A stretch of DNA of 64,000 nucleotides from CAZMSD01 sp964568855 (GTDB lineage Bacteria > CAIWAD01). Location of the stretch: contig CAZMSD010000003.1 in assembly GCA_964568855.1 (NCBI GenBank), forward strand, positions 1 to 64,000, given 5' to 3'. The notes under the pieces were generated by a model, which saw only the letters and a list, made by a program, of their open reading frames with translations, ran no database searches and was not told the DNA's origin. The position numbers and the translations under genes are program-made. Shown here piece by piece: positions 1 through 8,630 of this stretch (its first letter is position 1; each line of letters opens with the position of its first letter).

Positions 1-105
1 GTTGAGTCGTTTCAATCCACGCCCCCGCGCAGGGGGCGACGTTGAGTCGAGCGGACTCGCCGACGTCGATCTCGTTTCAATCCACGCCCCCGCGCAGGGG
101 GCGAC
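1..105 (-). CRISPR. Leader-proximal end of a type I-C CRISPR array (cut by window edge)
   Basis: Two identical 32-bp repeats lie at 9-40 and 74-105, separated by a 33-bp spacer at 41-73; bases 1-8 are the end of a further spacer. Read on the minus strand, the repeat begins GTCGCCCC, contains a GC-rich hairpin and ends GTGGATTGAAAC, the form typical of subtype I-C. The cas operon is read leftward and ends at cas2 (291), so the array is transcribed leftward too. The repeat at 74-105 is next to the leader, and spacer 41-73 should be the newest. The array continues beyond the left edge, so the spacer count is unknown. Confidence 0.95.
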
Positions 106-290
106 TGTACAGCTTGTAACAAGCTGTTATTACAGCATTAATAATGCTGTTTCCGCGAACCCTCTCAATTCTGATCATTTCAAGTGCGGTGACCGAATCC
201 ATGTATCACCGAAGTTATTGTCTCACAGGCGCATTCAGCCATCGCGAGCCTCAACTTCCGAGTACGATCGCTTCTGGTTCGCGGAATTCC
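106..290 (-). promoter_or_regulatory. CRISPR leader with two adjacent 19-bp dyads
   Basis: This gene-free stretch between cas2 and the first repeat is AT-richer than its surroundings near the array. It holds two perfect dyads next to the repeat: 109-127 and 132-150, each with 8-bp arms and a 3-base centre. Both have outer arms ACAGC and GCTGT, and they are offset by 23 bp. The position fits a leader, which directs array transcription and spacer integration. The dyads could be protein sites or RNA hairpins. One GTATCAC word lies at 203-209. Confidence 0.6.
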
Positions 291-581
291 TCAAATTACA
301 AGCGGTCCTTGCAGATCCCGCACCTTCTTGCACCCGTGATGTTCGATTCTTGGCTTGAAATTCGCTCCAAGGAAGTAGAACCGCAGACTATCCTCCTTTG
401 GGACAATCTCGTCAAGCAGTCGAAGCTTGAGCCGCGTCCATCGCTCGGGATCGAGAATGCACTCGAAGACCGAGTTCTGCACTCGTTGACCGTAATCCTC
501 GCAGATCTTCGCCACGCGTCGCAGCCTCCTCTGACCCGCCTTTTCCTTTGTTGAAACGTCATAGCTGACCACGACCATCAT
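291..581 (-). CDS. cas2: CRISPR-associated endoribonuclease/adaptation protein Cas2 (subtype I-C)
   Basis: Cas2 forms the integrase complex with Cas1 that inserts new spacers. The 96-residue product matches the I-C family: an N-terminal MMVVVSYDV strand carrying the ferredoxin-fold aspartate, RVQNSVFE in the middle and DSLRFYFLG near the C-terminus. I start it at the ATG at 581, because the GAGG ribosome site sits 6 bases before it. An upstream TTG at 587 would touch that site directly. It is the last cas gene, 43 bp after cas1, with the leader and array immediately downstream. Confidence 0.95.
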   Translation of the reverse strand: MMVVVSYDVSTKEKAGQRRLRRVAKICEDYGQRVQNSVFECILDPERWTRLKLRLLDEIVPKEDSLRFYFLGANFKPRIEHHGCKKVRDLQGPLVI

Positions 582-624
582 CGGCAACCTCGCTTTTGTG
601 ATGTGTCACCTACAGGCTCGCGTA

Positions 625-1650
625 TCACTTCCAGAAGAACGGCGGATACCCATCCAGGTCGCTGCGCAGATGTCGGGCCAGGAGCATGGACTGCAGATGG
701 ACCAGCATTCCCGTTGTGGTCTTTTCCTCCAGGAATGGATGCTTGATTTCCTCGTTCTTTCTTTCCTGGTAGGCCCGTAATACGGTCTTCCGCGTTCCGT
801 CGTCCATCAGCACCGCTCCCGTCTCTCGCGTTTCGAAGCCCGAGGGCTGTACCTGCCTCCTGTTTATCAAGGACAATGTGAGTCGATCGGCCAGTACTGG
901 TCGGAACTCTTCCATCAGGTCGAGCGCCAGGCCGGGTCTCCCCGGCCGATCGCGGTGAAGGAATCCGACCTGGGGATCCAGTCCGACCGCTTCCAGCGAG
1001 GACCGCGTATCGTGAAGAAGCAGCGTGTAAAGAAAGGAGAGCAAGGCGTTGACAGCATCGGTTGGAGGTCGTCGACTCCTCCGTGCGAAGCGGAATTCCG
1101 TCTCAGGAATTGTGATCAAACGGTTGAAGACACCGAAGTATGTCTTGCCGGCCTCGCCCTCGATCCCCCGCACGGAATCCAGTGAGGTCGCCTTCCGTAG
1201 CGATTCCAGGCTGCTGGCCAGATTCAATACCGCAGCACGCAGCTCCGGCTCATTGTTCCCCCGATCGCGTAGCACTCGCTGTATCACCGTGCGACAGTTG
1301 GCCACCTTCGAAAGGACGAATGCGCGCGCAAGTTCCATCGATCGCCTTGGATCGTCCGCTCGCCGATACTGCTCCCGGCGCAGGAGAACGTTACCGGAAA
1401 CGGGGCCCCTGACACTGGCAAGGAAACGGCCTCTCTCGCTCAGAAACGATATTCCGATTCCGCATTCAGAGCATTTGCCCATCAGCTGCGGGCTCATGGA
1501 GACGCGACCGAAACAGACGATGCCCGCGAGCATGTGCAGGGGCACCCGCATTCTGGACTCGCCCTCGACCCGGGCGGATACGGTCTCACCCTCCACCGCG
1601 AGATAGGTTCCCTGGGTGGTCACATAGAGCGTGTTTCCGTGTCTCTTCAT
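625..1650 (-). CDS. cas1: CRISPR integrase Cas1 (subtype I-C)
   Basis: Cas1 is the metal-dependent integrase that joins prespacers to the repeat ends. The 341-residue protein has the family layout: an N-terminal beta domain (about 1-90) and an alpha-helical catalytic domain. Likely metal ligands are E164 (in RGIEGEAG), H232 (in GFLHRDRPGR) and the D244/E247-E248 cluster in ALDLMEEFRP. It begins 18 bases after the cas4 stop and belongs to the same operon. The ribosome site before its ATG is weak, so translation may depend on cas4. Confidence 0.95.
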   Translation of the reverse strand: MKRHGNTLYVTTQGTYLAVEGETVSARVEGESRMRVPLHMLAGIVCFGRVSMSPQLMGKCSECGIGISFLSERGRFLASVRGPVSGNVLLRREQYRRADDPRRSMELARAFVLSKVANCRTVIQRVLRDRGNNEPELRAAVLNLASSLESLRKATSLDSVRGIEGEAGKTYFGVFNRLITIPETEFRFARRSRRPPTDAVNALLSFLYTLLLHDTRSSLEAVGLDPQVGFLHRDRPGRPGLALDLMEEFRPVLADRLTLSLINRRQVQPSGFETRETGAVLMDDGTRKTVLRAYQERKNEEIKHPFLEEKTTTGMLVHLQSMLLARHLRSDLDGYPPFFWK

Positions 1651-1668
1651 CAGACAATTTCTCGGATT

Positions 1669-2370
1669 CTATTTACTGCAGCGATCGATGTATCGTCGAA
1701 CGGAACGGGATCCGCCTGCTGCATCCGGTAAGCACAGCTCCAGCAAAGAACAGCTATCGCAGGCCTTGGTTCTTTTTGGCAGCGGCGTCACGCGGGAATC
1801 GATCAGCGCATGGAGATTCCTCGCCGATTCCGCCGTCAACCGCCGCAACTCCGGATCGAAGTTCACCGCCTCACGCCGTTGCTGCTTGCCGTAGAACAAC
1901 GCGCCGCAGGGGATACACACATCGAGCATCTCTTCGAGACAGAGCGCTTGAGCACAGAGCTGCACCCGATCACAGGGACCGGTCTTAGGCTTTCCTCGTT
2001 TGTACTCAATGGGAAAAGGGCACCACAGGCCCTGCAGCCCGGGAAACGAAACGCAATCGCGCGATCCTTGCTTGGCAGGCCTGCCATCGTCCGCTTGATG
2101 CAGTTCGACGATATCGGCACGTCCCGACAGGCCATGCTGCACCGATTTCAACTCCAGGCCGCGCAGGATCACGGTATCACCGCGCAGCTCGCGCCGGGGC
2201 GCCGACTCGTCCGTCCGCTGGTGCAGGTGCGATCCTTCCAAGGTCAGCGGATTATCTTTCCACTGCCCCTCCAGGTAGATCAGGGCGCACTGCCGCCTGC
2301 AGAACACCAGGTGCTGCAGGGCCGAAAGCGGCAGAAGTTCGTCGTCGTTGAACGTTGCGGCGGCACTCAT
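1669..2370 (-). CDS. cas4: CRISPR-associated exonuclease Cas4
   Basis: Cas4 trims prespacers and helps choose PAM orientation before integration. The 233-residue protein has the expected iron-sulfur cysteines at both ends (FCRRQC near residue 24; CDSCSLLELC near 205) flanking a RecB-like nuclease core, with GRADIVE, PIEYKRGK and QLCAQALCLEE motifs. This order and spacing are typical of stand-alone Cas4 in I-C operons. The GTGATAC word ends exactly at the base before the start codon, so the word occupies the usual ribosome-site position, and the ribosome site itself is poor. A 76-bp gap separates it from cas7. Confidence 0.95.
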   Translation of the reverse strand: MSAAATFNDDELLPLSALQHLVFCRRQCALIYLEGQWKDNPLTLEGSHLHQRTDESAPRRELRGDTVILRGLELKSVQHGLSGRADIVELHQADDGRPAKQGSRDCVSFPGLQGLWCPFPIEYKRGKPKTGPCDRVQLCAQALCLEEMLDVCIPCGALFYGKQQRREAVNFDPELRRLTAESARNLHALIDSRVTPLPKRTKACDSCSLLELCLPDAAGGSRSVRRYIDRCSK

Positions 2371-2446
2371 GTATCACTCGATCATTCGTATTCTTCAACG
2401 GTACCATGGCTTTGCGTATCACTCGCCAGGACCTGAGGCAACCTCG

Positions 2447-3466
2447 CTATTCCACAACATTCAACCACTCTACGCCCGCCGGTTTCTCATCCCAGTGAAT
2501 ACGAAGTGATCCCGTATCACAGTCGGCGATGCCCACTCGTACTCCAGCAGACAAACCGTCACGATGGAGCGTGATACGATAGTCACTGAAAGCCCTCGGG
2601 ACAGTCTCCCGGCTCTGCTTCTCGACTTTGACAAGATCGAAGAGAACATGCGCGGGAGCGCAGCCCAGCATGGCCTGGCGTTTGCGCTGCTCGCTATCGC
2701 TGTCGGTCCCTTCGTGTTTGAAGATCACGAGGAGACGCAGGTTCATCAGTCCCTTGCTGCTTGAGCGATCGTGTTCGTACATGTTGAGGATGGCCTCCCA
2801 GAGCAGTTCCAGGTCCTGTTCGCTGAAGCCCGTTTGCTGAGCCAGGTGGGCGCTGATGAAACCTTTGCCCATGTAAAGGCCGTAGGGGATGAGGGCCTTG
2901 CGGCCCATGGTGCGGAGTTTGTCCTCGGGCTGCTCGCCTTCCCACTTCAGGTAATCCGCGCTGCTCTTGGCTGCCCGCACATCTTCTGCCACGGCCATCC
3001 GCGTAATTGATACATCCAGCGGGAGAACGGGATCAAGCGACCGGGCAAAGGCTATCTGCACCGGCCCGCGTACCTGACCGGCATTGGGACCGGTACTCAT
3101 GACCGCGCCGAACGCGCGTACATCGAAGAAATTGTCGCAGATCCACCTGCGCGCCGCTTCGACCTTGGCTTTCCCCGCACCTTTGCTCCCAGAATAACCG
3201 CCATCCGTTTCTTCATGGGACTTGATGATCTTGGTATTCAGATTTGTGGCGTGTTCCACGAAGATCGAATTGGGCATCTCGTTGCCACGCGCGAGCTGCA
3301 CATAGTTGCGGATGCGGCGCTTTACGGCCACGTCGCTCACCAGGCCGCGCATGTCCTCGGGATCGATGCGCGGCGCGTTTCCCGCGTCGGGATCCCCGTT
3401 GGGATTACCGTTCTCACAGTCGAAGAGGAACAGGAATTCGTAACGATTTTCGATTGTATTACGCAT
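2447..3466 (-). CDS. cas7: Type I-C Cascade backbone protein Cas7 (Csd2)
   Basis: Cas7 polymerises along the crRNA guide to form the Cascade backbone. The 339-residue product opens RNTIENRYEFLFLFD and has the conserved CENGNPNGDPD segment, then SIFVEHATNLNTK and the region around DVRAFGAVMSTGPNAGQ, as in the Csd2 family. I use the ATG at 3466, which follows an AAAGGAGGG ribosome site by 8 bases. A TTG at 3487 would give seven more residues but has no site. The cas8c stop lies between these positions, so cas8c and cas7 are closely coupled. Confidence 0.95.
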   Translation of the reverse strand: MRNTIENRYEFLFLFDCENGNPNGDPDAGNAPRIDPEDMRGLVSDVAVKRRIRNYVQLARGNEMPNSIFVEHATNLNTKIIKSHEETDGGYSGSKGAGKAKVEAARRWICDNFFDVRAFGAVMSTGPNAGQVRGPVQIAFARSLDPVLPLDVSITRMAVAEDVRAAKSSADYLKWEGEQPEDKLRTMGRKALIPYGLYMGKGFISAHLAQQTGFSEQDLELLWEAILNMYEHDRSSSKGLMNLRLLVIFKHEGTDSDSEQRKRQAMLGCAPAHVLFDLVKVEKQSRETVPRAFSDYRITLHRDGLSAGVRVGIADCDTGSLRIHWDEKPAGVEWLNVVE

Positions 3467-3483
3467 GGGGATGAGCCCTCCTT

Positions 3484-3879
3484 TCAATCGTTGGCTTCCT
3501 CAGCACCGGCGGTGTCGCCGGTCTCTTTTGGTTTGCGATCGGCGGCGATCTGCTGGTAATACCCCAGCGCGAAAAGGCTCTGCTCTTCAAGAGAGAGACT
3601 TGCCGGAAGTCCTCCTTCGATCCGCGCCCAGATATCGGCCAGCTTCCTTTCAAACCAGGAGGGCAAGCCGCCCTCCAACTTGTTGAGGTGGTGCTGACTC
3701 GTGGCTGCCAAGCGCCCCAGGATCAACGCCGGCGTCGCGCAGGCGCCGGTATAATAGCGCTGGACTACGCCCGCCCCAACATCTCCAAGGGCTCTTCGCT
3801 GAAGCCGGGCATAAACTGCCATCAACCGGCCGCAATGATAGGCCGGCGACGGATGATCCTCGGATAGGTAAGGACCCAT
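3484..3879 (-). CDS. Internal in-frame Cas11c small subunit translated from within cas8c
   Basis: In subtype I-C the Cascade small subunit is known to be made from an internal start near the 3' end of cas8c. Here an ATG at 3879, in the cas8c frame, is preceded by GGAGG (complement at 3887-3891) with a 7-base spacer, a stronger site than many real starts nearby. Translation gives 131 residues, beginning MGPYLSEDHPSPAYHCGRL and ending at the cas8c stop, and predicted to be mostly helical. The length and the PAYxxGRL start agree with Cas11c. The ribosome site is directly visible; the product itself is inferred. Confidence 0.75.
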   Translation of the reverse strand: MGPYLSEDHPSPAYHCGRLMAVYARLQRRALGDVGAGVVQRYYTGACATPALILGRLAATSQHHLNKLEGGLPSWFERKLADIWARIEGGLPASLSLEEQSLFALGYYQQIAADRKPKETGDTAGAEEAND

Positions 3880-5241
3880 CGGTATTCCTCCACTTTGACG
3901 AACGTGAAATGCTTTCAAGAGACCCATTCGGGCATGATTGGCGGGCCGGTCGTCGATGATATCCACCTTGACGCGCGCCAGGGCCTGCGCCAGGGCCTCG
4001 CGAGGAATGGCTTCGCAGCGGGCGGCAATGCGCCACATCTTGGCGACGAATGGCGGATTCAGATCGCCCAGATCGCGCACGGTGGCTCCCAGTACGGCCA
4101 GGAACTTCGGGACGGGAGCAGTTCCGGCGCCGTCGCGGCGTACGATTTCCAGGTGGTCGAACCATTCGGTGACGTTGCCCACGAACTGCTCGAAGGGTCC
4201 TTCCATGAAATCGCGCATTACGAGACGACCGGAGTTGGCCGACAGGGTGAGGGCATAGTATTCGTTGTCCGCCAGGTCGGGCCTCTTCCCGGCGCGGATG
4301 GCGCCGAGGAGTGCCCTGGCCCTTACTCGTGCATCAAACTCATCCCCTGTATCTTCGCGTCCGAATATCGCCTCTGCAAGATCGTCGTCGGGATTTTCCA
4401 AGGGTCTCCTGTACCAGTGAACGACCTTCGCTGCGGCCAGCCTGCGGCCGTGGTTTCGGATCAGGTCGTCGAGACCGGTTTTGTAGTCCGCGGCGACGGT
4501 CTCCGACATGGCGGCATTGGCGCTTTGCTTGAGGCCGTAAGAGCAGAAGGAGTCCTGCTTGTACGAAGCCAGCGCGTCGCCGGTGGGCAAACCTCCGACG
4601 TCCGCCAGACCTTTGATCTTCGGTTGAATTCGAACGGGCACGACAACTTCGCCGGAGACAAGGCAAGGCACGGTGCCCGGCTTTACGCGTTTGCCGCCTC
4701 TGCCCGTTTCGGCTTCCGCAACAAGTTCTGCGTGGCGTTTGCGCCACCAGTCGTGCCAGACGCAGTCTTCCACCGGATAGATCGGGTCGCGCCCGAGGAT
4801 GGCCACAGTGACCTTGTCGCCGGGCTTGGCCTTGTGTTCCACGAGCTGTGTGCGCATGGACTCCAGGGCGTCGCGATCGTCGAGGGTATCGGCTATGGGC
4901 ACAAGTTCGGGTATGATCCCGGTGACTTCGCGAAGCATCTTGACAAACCAGGTATGTTTGCCCTGCCGCTTGAGCTGCGCCCGCTCATCGTCGTCGTCTT
5001 TGCTGAAAAGGGCTGCGGTTTCCGCGCTCTCGATGAAGACATGGCTGCGCGGTTCCGACCCGGCACGCAATAGCGTGAAGCTCATCTCCGGACAGCAGGG
5101 AAAGTCCAGCGCAGCGTCGGCTACATTGAGGAATTTCCCCCGTGCGTCGAACACCAGGGCCCAGCGCGCGGTCTCGGACTTGAAACCTGGCTCCAGCGCA
5201 ATGCCGCGCTCGCGTGCGTAGTCGACTACCAGCTCGAGCAT
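3484..5241 (-). CDS. cas8c: Type I-C Cascade large subunit Cas8c (Csd1)
   Basis: Cas8c recognises the PAM and starts R-loop formation in I-C Cascade. The 585-residue length and the N-terminal segment (MLELVVDYARERGIALEPGF) and WLALVF-like strand are typical of Csd1. The C-terminal 131 residues also exist as a probable separate Cas11c. Its ATG overlaps the cas5 stop by one base (TGATG), and a strong AAGGAGG site lies inside the end of cas5, so translation should be coupled. No disruption is seen. Confidence 0.95.
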   Translation of the reverse strand: MLELVVDYARERGIALEPGFKSETARWALVFDARGKFLNVADAALDFPCCPEMSFTLLRAGSEPRSHVFIESAETAALFSKDDDDERAQLKRQGKHTWFVKMLREVTGIIPELVPIADTLDDRDALESMRTQLVEHKAKPGDKVTVAILGRDPIYPVEDCVWHDWWRKRHAELVAEAETGRGGKRVKPGTVPCLVSGEVVVPVRIQPKIKGLADVGGLPTGDALASYKQDSFCSYGLKQSANAAMSETVAADYKTGLDDLIRNHGRRLAAAKVVHWYRRPLENPDDDLAEAIFGREDTGDEFDARVRARALLGAIRAGKRPDLADNEYYALTLSANSGRLVMRDFMEGPFEQFVGNVTEWFDHLEIVRRDGAGTAPVPKFLAVLGATVRDLGDLNPPFVAKMWRIAARCEAIPREALAQALARVKVDIIDDRPANHARMGLLKAFHVRQSGGIPMGPYLSEDHPSPAYHCGRLMAVYARLQRRALGDVGAGVVQRYYTGACATPALILGRLAATSQHHLNKLEGGLPSWFERKLADIWARIEGGLPASLSLEEQSLFALGYYQQIAADRKPKETGDTAGAEEAND

Positions 5242-5972
5242 CAGGAGGGCCTCCTTTTCGGCTTGCGCACGGCATCATCCGCGTAGGAAGGTATTTCAAG
5301 CACCCCCTGCCGAAGGTCGGCGCGGAACACGCTGATTGCAGGCTCGTCGCTGTTCTTTCCGGGGCGACTCAGATCGAAGACGTCGTAGAGCATCCAGCCG
5401 ATTTCCATATCGCGCTGTATGGGGGCGGGCGCCGGTATTTCCTCTTCCACGAGACGGAAGTAGGCGGGAAACTCGCGACAGCCGAAGTAGGGCTGCTGGA
5501 AGCACTTTCCGCTGCGCGCCCGGCGCTGGAACTGGCTATCCAGGGCTGCCTGGCGATTTTGGAATTCCGTCCACGGATGAATTCGGGCGTGCAGGCGATA
5601 GTGCACGTCCTTCAAAGCCATGGTTTGCCGTTGCGTGCGTCCGCGGACATCCGTTCCCCAGAAGGTTCTGTCCACGTCGGCAAAAATGGGCTCGGGAGGT
5701 TTTTTGCCCGCCATCCACTCGGCCACCGCCCTGGCATTGACCTTTTCCTTTACTTCGTTGCGGCGCAAGGCGATGTAGCCGGGCGGACTCAGCACCTCGA
5801 CGCATGTGACTTGCCAGCGGAACTCGACGGGTTTGCAGTAGATCGCGTCGAAGATGCCGCGCGCCGCGGAAGGCGTGATGACTGGGTAACTGAAACGTTC
5901 GACCTTCAGTTCTGGGCGACTGAAACAAGCGAAATCGCCCCAGACTTCAAGAATGTGTGATCTTCGTGTCAT
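5241..5972 (-). CDS. cas5: Type I-C crRNA-processing endonuclease Cas5c (Cas5d)
   Basis: In I-C systems, which lack Cas6, Cas5 cuts the pre-crRNA within the repeat and keeps the 5' handle. The 243-residue protein has the RAMP N-terminus (EVWGDFACFSRPELKVERFSYP), the AARGIFDAIYCKP helix with a candidate catalytic Y45, and LKDVHY with K121, consistent with the Tyr/Lys centre described for this family. No cas6 is present in the window, which fits. It starts after an AAAGGGGG site. A 150-bp gap with no gene separates it from cas3. Confidence 0.93.
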   Translation of the reverse strand: MTRRSHILEVWGDFACFSRPELKVERFSYPVITPSAARGIFDAIYCKPVEFRWQVTCVEVLSPPGYIALRRNEVKEKVNARAVAEWMAGKKPPEPIFADVDRTFWGTDVRGRTQRQTMALKDVHYRLHARIHPWTEFQNRQAALDSQFQRRARSGKCFQQPYFGCREFPAYFRLVEEEIPAPAPIQRDMEIGWMLYDVFDLSRPGKNSDEPAISVFRADLRQGVLEIPSYADDAVRKPKRRPS

Positions 5973-6122
5973 GAAACCCCCTTTCTGTTCAACGACGAAA
6001 AGTCTATTCGGAATTCGGCAAGCAACATCTCTAGAACGTAGATGGCGCTCTTGTTACCAGGGTGCCTGACTGATTCTGTGACAAACGTGGGAGCGCGTCC
6101 CCTTGGTTCTTGAGACTTGATT

Positions 6123-8399
6123 TTATACTAGAAGGAACTCCGGCGAATCCGGTGGATCCAACCCTTTCAGATCGTCGTAGTGCTTTTCTCTCAGGTAAAT
6201 GAACCAGTCTTCCACCACGCTCCCGCGGCGCAGAGGCACGGATTCAACATGTTCACGCAATCGGTCGATCGCCCTACCTGCGAATACACTAACCGTGTAC
6301 GGGCGAGTGCGGCGGATCCAGTCGCCCGTAAACCCGCGGTGGGGATCGCGGACTTCCCCGGCGAGGGCGGTGTAAGCATCCTGGTCAAAGGGGACAAGAA
6401 TGTTGACGCTGCGGTTGGGAATCAGACGATACAGCCGGGCGACTTCCGGAAAATGCAGGTTTGCTACGGCTTCGACCAACTTCTGATTGTCCGTACAATG
6501 TGTAAGACTGTAAAGCAGCTCGTAGTACCCGGTAAATATCGAAGGGTCGTCAATATCGATGCCTTTTTCACCAGCACTTTTAAGGAGTGTTTTTGTGCAG
6601 TCCGCGGCTTTCGCGTACACATCGGGTGGATAGCTCTCTTCCGCCGGCCGGAAAACGCGTACTTCCCCGGGCCGGGTTCGCTTACCCGCCCGGTTGCAGC
6701 GGCCAGCCGCCTGGGCGATGGCTTCCAACGGCCCAAGAGCACGAAATACCACGGGGAAGTCGATGTCCACACCGGCCTCTACACATTGAGTGGCAACCAG
6801 GCGGCACGGACTTCCATTCTCCAGGCGCGCATGAACATCGCGCAAAACACGCTCGCGATGGGCCGGGCACATGTTGGTGGAGAGATGCAAGCGGCTACGG
6901 TCCTCATCGCCAAGTGCTCCAAGCAAGTCCAAGGCCTGGCGCTTGGTGTTGACGATGCAGAGCGCTTGATCGTGCTCGGCAAGGTCGACCGCCAGCTCGT
7001 CCCACGACAGTCGCTGTGATTCATCCGGCCATGATACGTTGACCCGCTTAGATCGCTTGAACAGGTTCAATTTCTCATCTGCGATTTCCCGTGGCTGCCA
7101 GCCCACCGGACTCATGGCGCGCACGGGGCGGTCGAGAGTTGCAAAGGCCGGCTGCGTAGCTGTGGCGAAGACGACGCTACCGCCAAAGCGTTCCGACAAC
7201 CATGACAGGGTGGCGAGAGTTGGCACGGCGAGTTTCGGTGGAATCGTCTGCACTTCATCGAATAGAATGACGCTCCTCGCCAGGCGATGCAGTTTTCGGC
7301 AGGCGGAAGATCTATTCGCGAACAGCGATTCAAGCATCTGGATACTGGTGGTGATTACCAGCGGTGCATCCCAGTTCTCCGACAGGAGTCGATGAACGCG
7401 CGCAGCTTCGTCTTCGTTGTCCTGCACGCTGCCGCTTTCTCGGGTGCCGGCCATACTGTGATGCTCCAGAACGTAGAAATCGCCGAAGGTGGGCTGGAAA
7501 AGGTTGCGGTACACTGCGGCAGTCTGTTCAATGATGCTCAGGTAGGGGATTACGACCACTATCCGGCGCAGGTCCCACTTCTCAGCATGCTTCAAGGCGA
7601 AGGCAAGCATGGCCAAGGTCTTCCCCGCGCCCGTCGGAGCCGTCAGCGTGAAGATGCCCTTTGGAAAATCCGCCGCCTCATAGCAGGCCTTCAGCAGGTC
7701 CGCACGAAGCTTGGAGATGGGGGAAGAGGCGTTCCCTGAAGCTTGAAGGCGCTCCAGTTCGATTTGTAGCAATCGAAGCGCTTCCGCAGCCCGCAGTTCA
7801 GTTCCTTCACGACGGTACCTGCGCAACTCGTCCGCGGTGCCCTGGAAATGAGCTTCGGTTTCCACGAAATCGGCGTCAACGAGCGCGCTGAAGAGCATGC
7901 GCAGGTCGAGCATGGCCGCGGCGGCTTCGCCCTCCTGCAGAAGGGCCGGTCGGAGGCTGGATTCGATCTCTCCAGATCGTAAACCATCGTTTATGAACCT
8001 GTGAATCAGGTCCTCAGAATCGGATTGCGAGAGCCGAAGGTTGGAAGGAAATGGCTTTGCGGCTTTGGTTAGCTGTTTCAGATCACCCAAGCTCGGAAGT
8101 CCGACATGGTGTCCCATTACCGCGATGGAAGCAGCGAGTCCGTTCTTCTGGTATCGCTTAAGTATTTCGCGAGCCCCATTCGTCCAATGATCGATTCCTG
8201 ATTCCAGCCCTTTGAGTCGATCCTGGAACCGGTCCCCGTATTTCCCCAGGTCATGCAGCAGACCCGCTATCCGCGCTTCTTCTTCCGCTCCAAAGGCGCA
8301 TGCATATTCGGCAGCACGATCCGCTACGGCTTGCAGATGAACGGCCAGCGGTTCAGTTTGCCCCGCGCTGTTCTTGCTGTGAGCCAGGTACTCGCTCAT
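6123..8399 (-). CDS. cas3: CRISPR-associated helicase/nuclease Cas3 (HD-helicase fusion)
   Basis: Cas3 is recruited by Cascade and degrades target DNA. The 758-residue protein has an N-terminal HD nuclease domain (H21, H49-D50 in LLHDLGKYGD, and the GHHVG segment near 97). An SF2 helicase follows, with Walker A TAPTGAGKT around 253-261, the DEVQ box at 381-384 and motif III FATATQPAF near 410. Both halves look intact. It is the first gene of the operon, and the 231-bp upstream region should hold the cas promoter. Confidence 0.96.
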   Translation of the reverse strand: MSEYLAHSKNSAGQTEPLAVHLQAVADRAAEYACAFGAEEEARIAGLLHDLGKYGDRFQDRLKGLESGIDHWTNGAREILKRYQKNGLAASIAVMGHHVGLPSLGDLKQLTKAAKPFPSNLRLSQSDSEDLIHRFINDGLRSGEIESSLRPALLQEGEAAAAMLDLRMLFSALVDADFVETEAHFQGTADELRRYRREGTELRAAEALRLLQIELERLQASGNASSPISKLRADLLKACYEAADFPKGIFTLTAPTGAGKTLAMLAFALKHAEKWDLRRIVVVIPYLSIIEQTAAVYRNLFQPTFGDFYVLEHHSMAGTRESGSVQDNEDEAARVHRLLSENWDAPLVITTSIQMLESLFANRSSACRKLHRLARSVILFDEVQTIPPKLAVPTLATLSWLSERFGGSVVFATATQPAFATLDRPVRAMSPVGWQPREIADEKLNLFKRSKRVNVSWPDESQRLSWDELAVDLAEHDQALCIVNTKRQALDLLGALGDEDRSRLHLSTNMCPAHRERVLRDVHARLENGSPCRLVATQCVEAGVDIDFPVVFRALGPLEAIAQAAGRCNRAGKRTRPGEVRVFRPAEESYPPDVYAKAADCTKTLLKSAGEKGIDIDDPSIFTGYYELLYSLTHCTDNQKLVEAVANLHFPEVARLYRLIPNRSVNILVPFDQDAYTALAGEVRDPHRGFTGDWIRRTRPYTVSVFAGRAIDRLREHVESVPLRRGSVVEDWFIYLREKHYDDLKGLDPPDSPEFLLV

Positions 8400-8630
8400 C
8401 GGATTTCCAGCAAGTGTGGGAAGTGAGTTATGTACATAATACTGCGTGGATCCTGTGCTGGTCGTACTAATTTCCTTAGAACCTCAGTAACCGACAAGCT
8501 CAAAGGAACCGTGATACAAATCTCCCGCCAATGCTGAGGCTGCAAGGGTGGAACCGCAGGACTATCCTCACTCCCCCCTTCCCCTTCTCCTTCCCCTTTC
8601 CCCGCAAATCGCTAAGCTTCTAAGGCAATC
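8400..8630. promoter_or_regulatory. Divergent intergenic region between cas3 and the phoR remnant
   Basis: No gene is seen here. A perfect 12-bp palindrome, TTATGTACATAA, lies at 8428-8439, about 30-40 bases before the cas3 ATG. On the minus strand it overlaps a possible -10 (TATTAT), though no convincing -35 is visible, so it could be an operator for the cas operon. One GTGATAC word is at 8511-8517. A 33-base pure pyrimidine tract occupies 8571-8603, just before the phoR remnant. Confidence 0.4.

Noticed and set aside
1..49. GTTGAGTCG occurs both at 1-9 and at 41-49, on either side of a CRISPR repeat
   Set aside because: Only eight bases of the first spacer are visible, so neither duplication nor chance can be judged.
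8549..8570. Minus-strand stretch resembling the cas2 codons for EDSLRF (compare 379-397), possibly a cas2 relic near cas3
   Set aside because: Similarity covers about 18 bases with one inserted base and does not extend; chance is plausible.
8571..8603. 33-base pyrimidine tract as a structural (triplex) element
   Set aside because: Only one copy, no mirror symmetry of note, and no functional context beyond lying before a dead gene.
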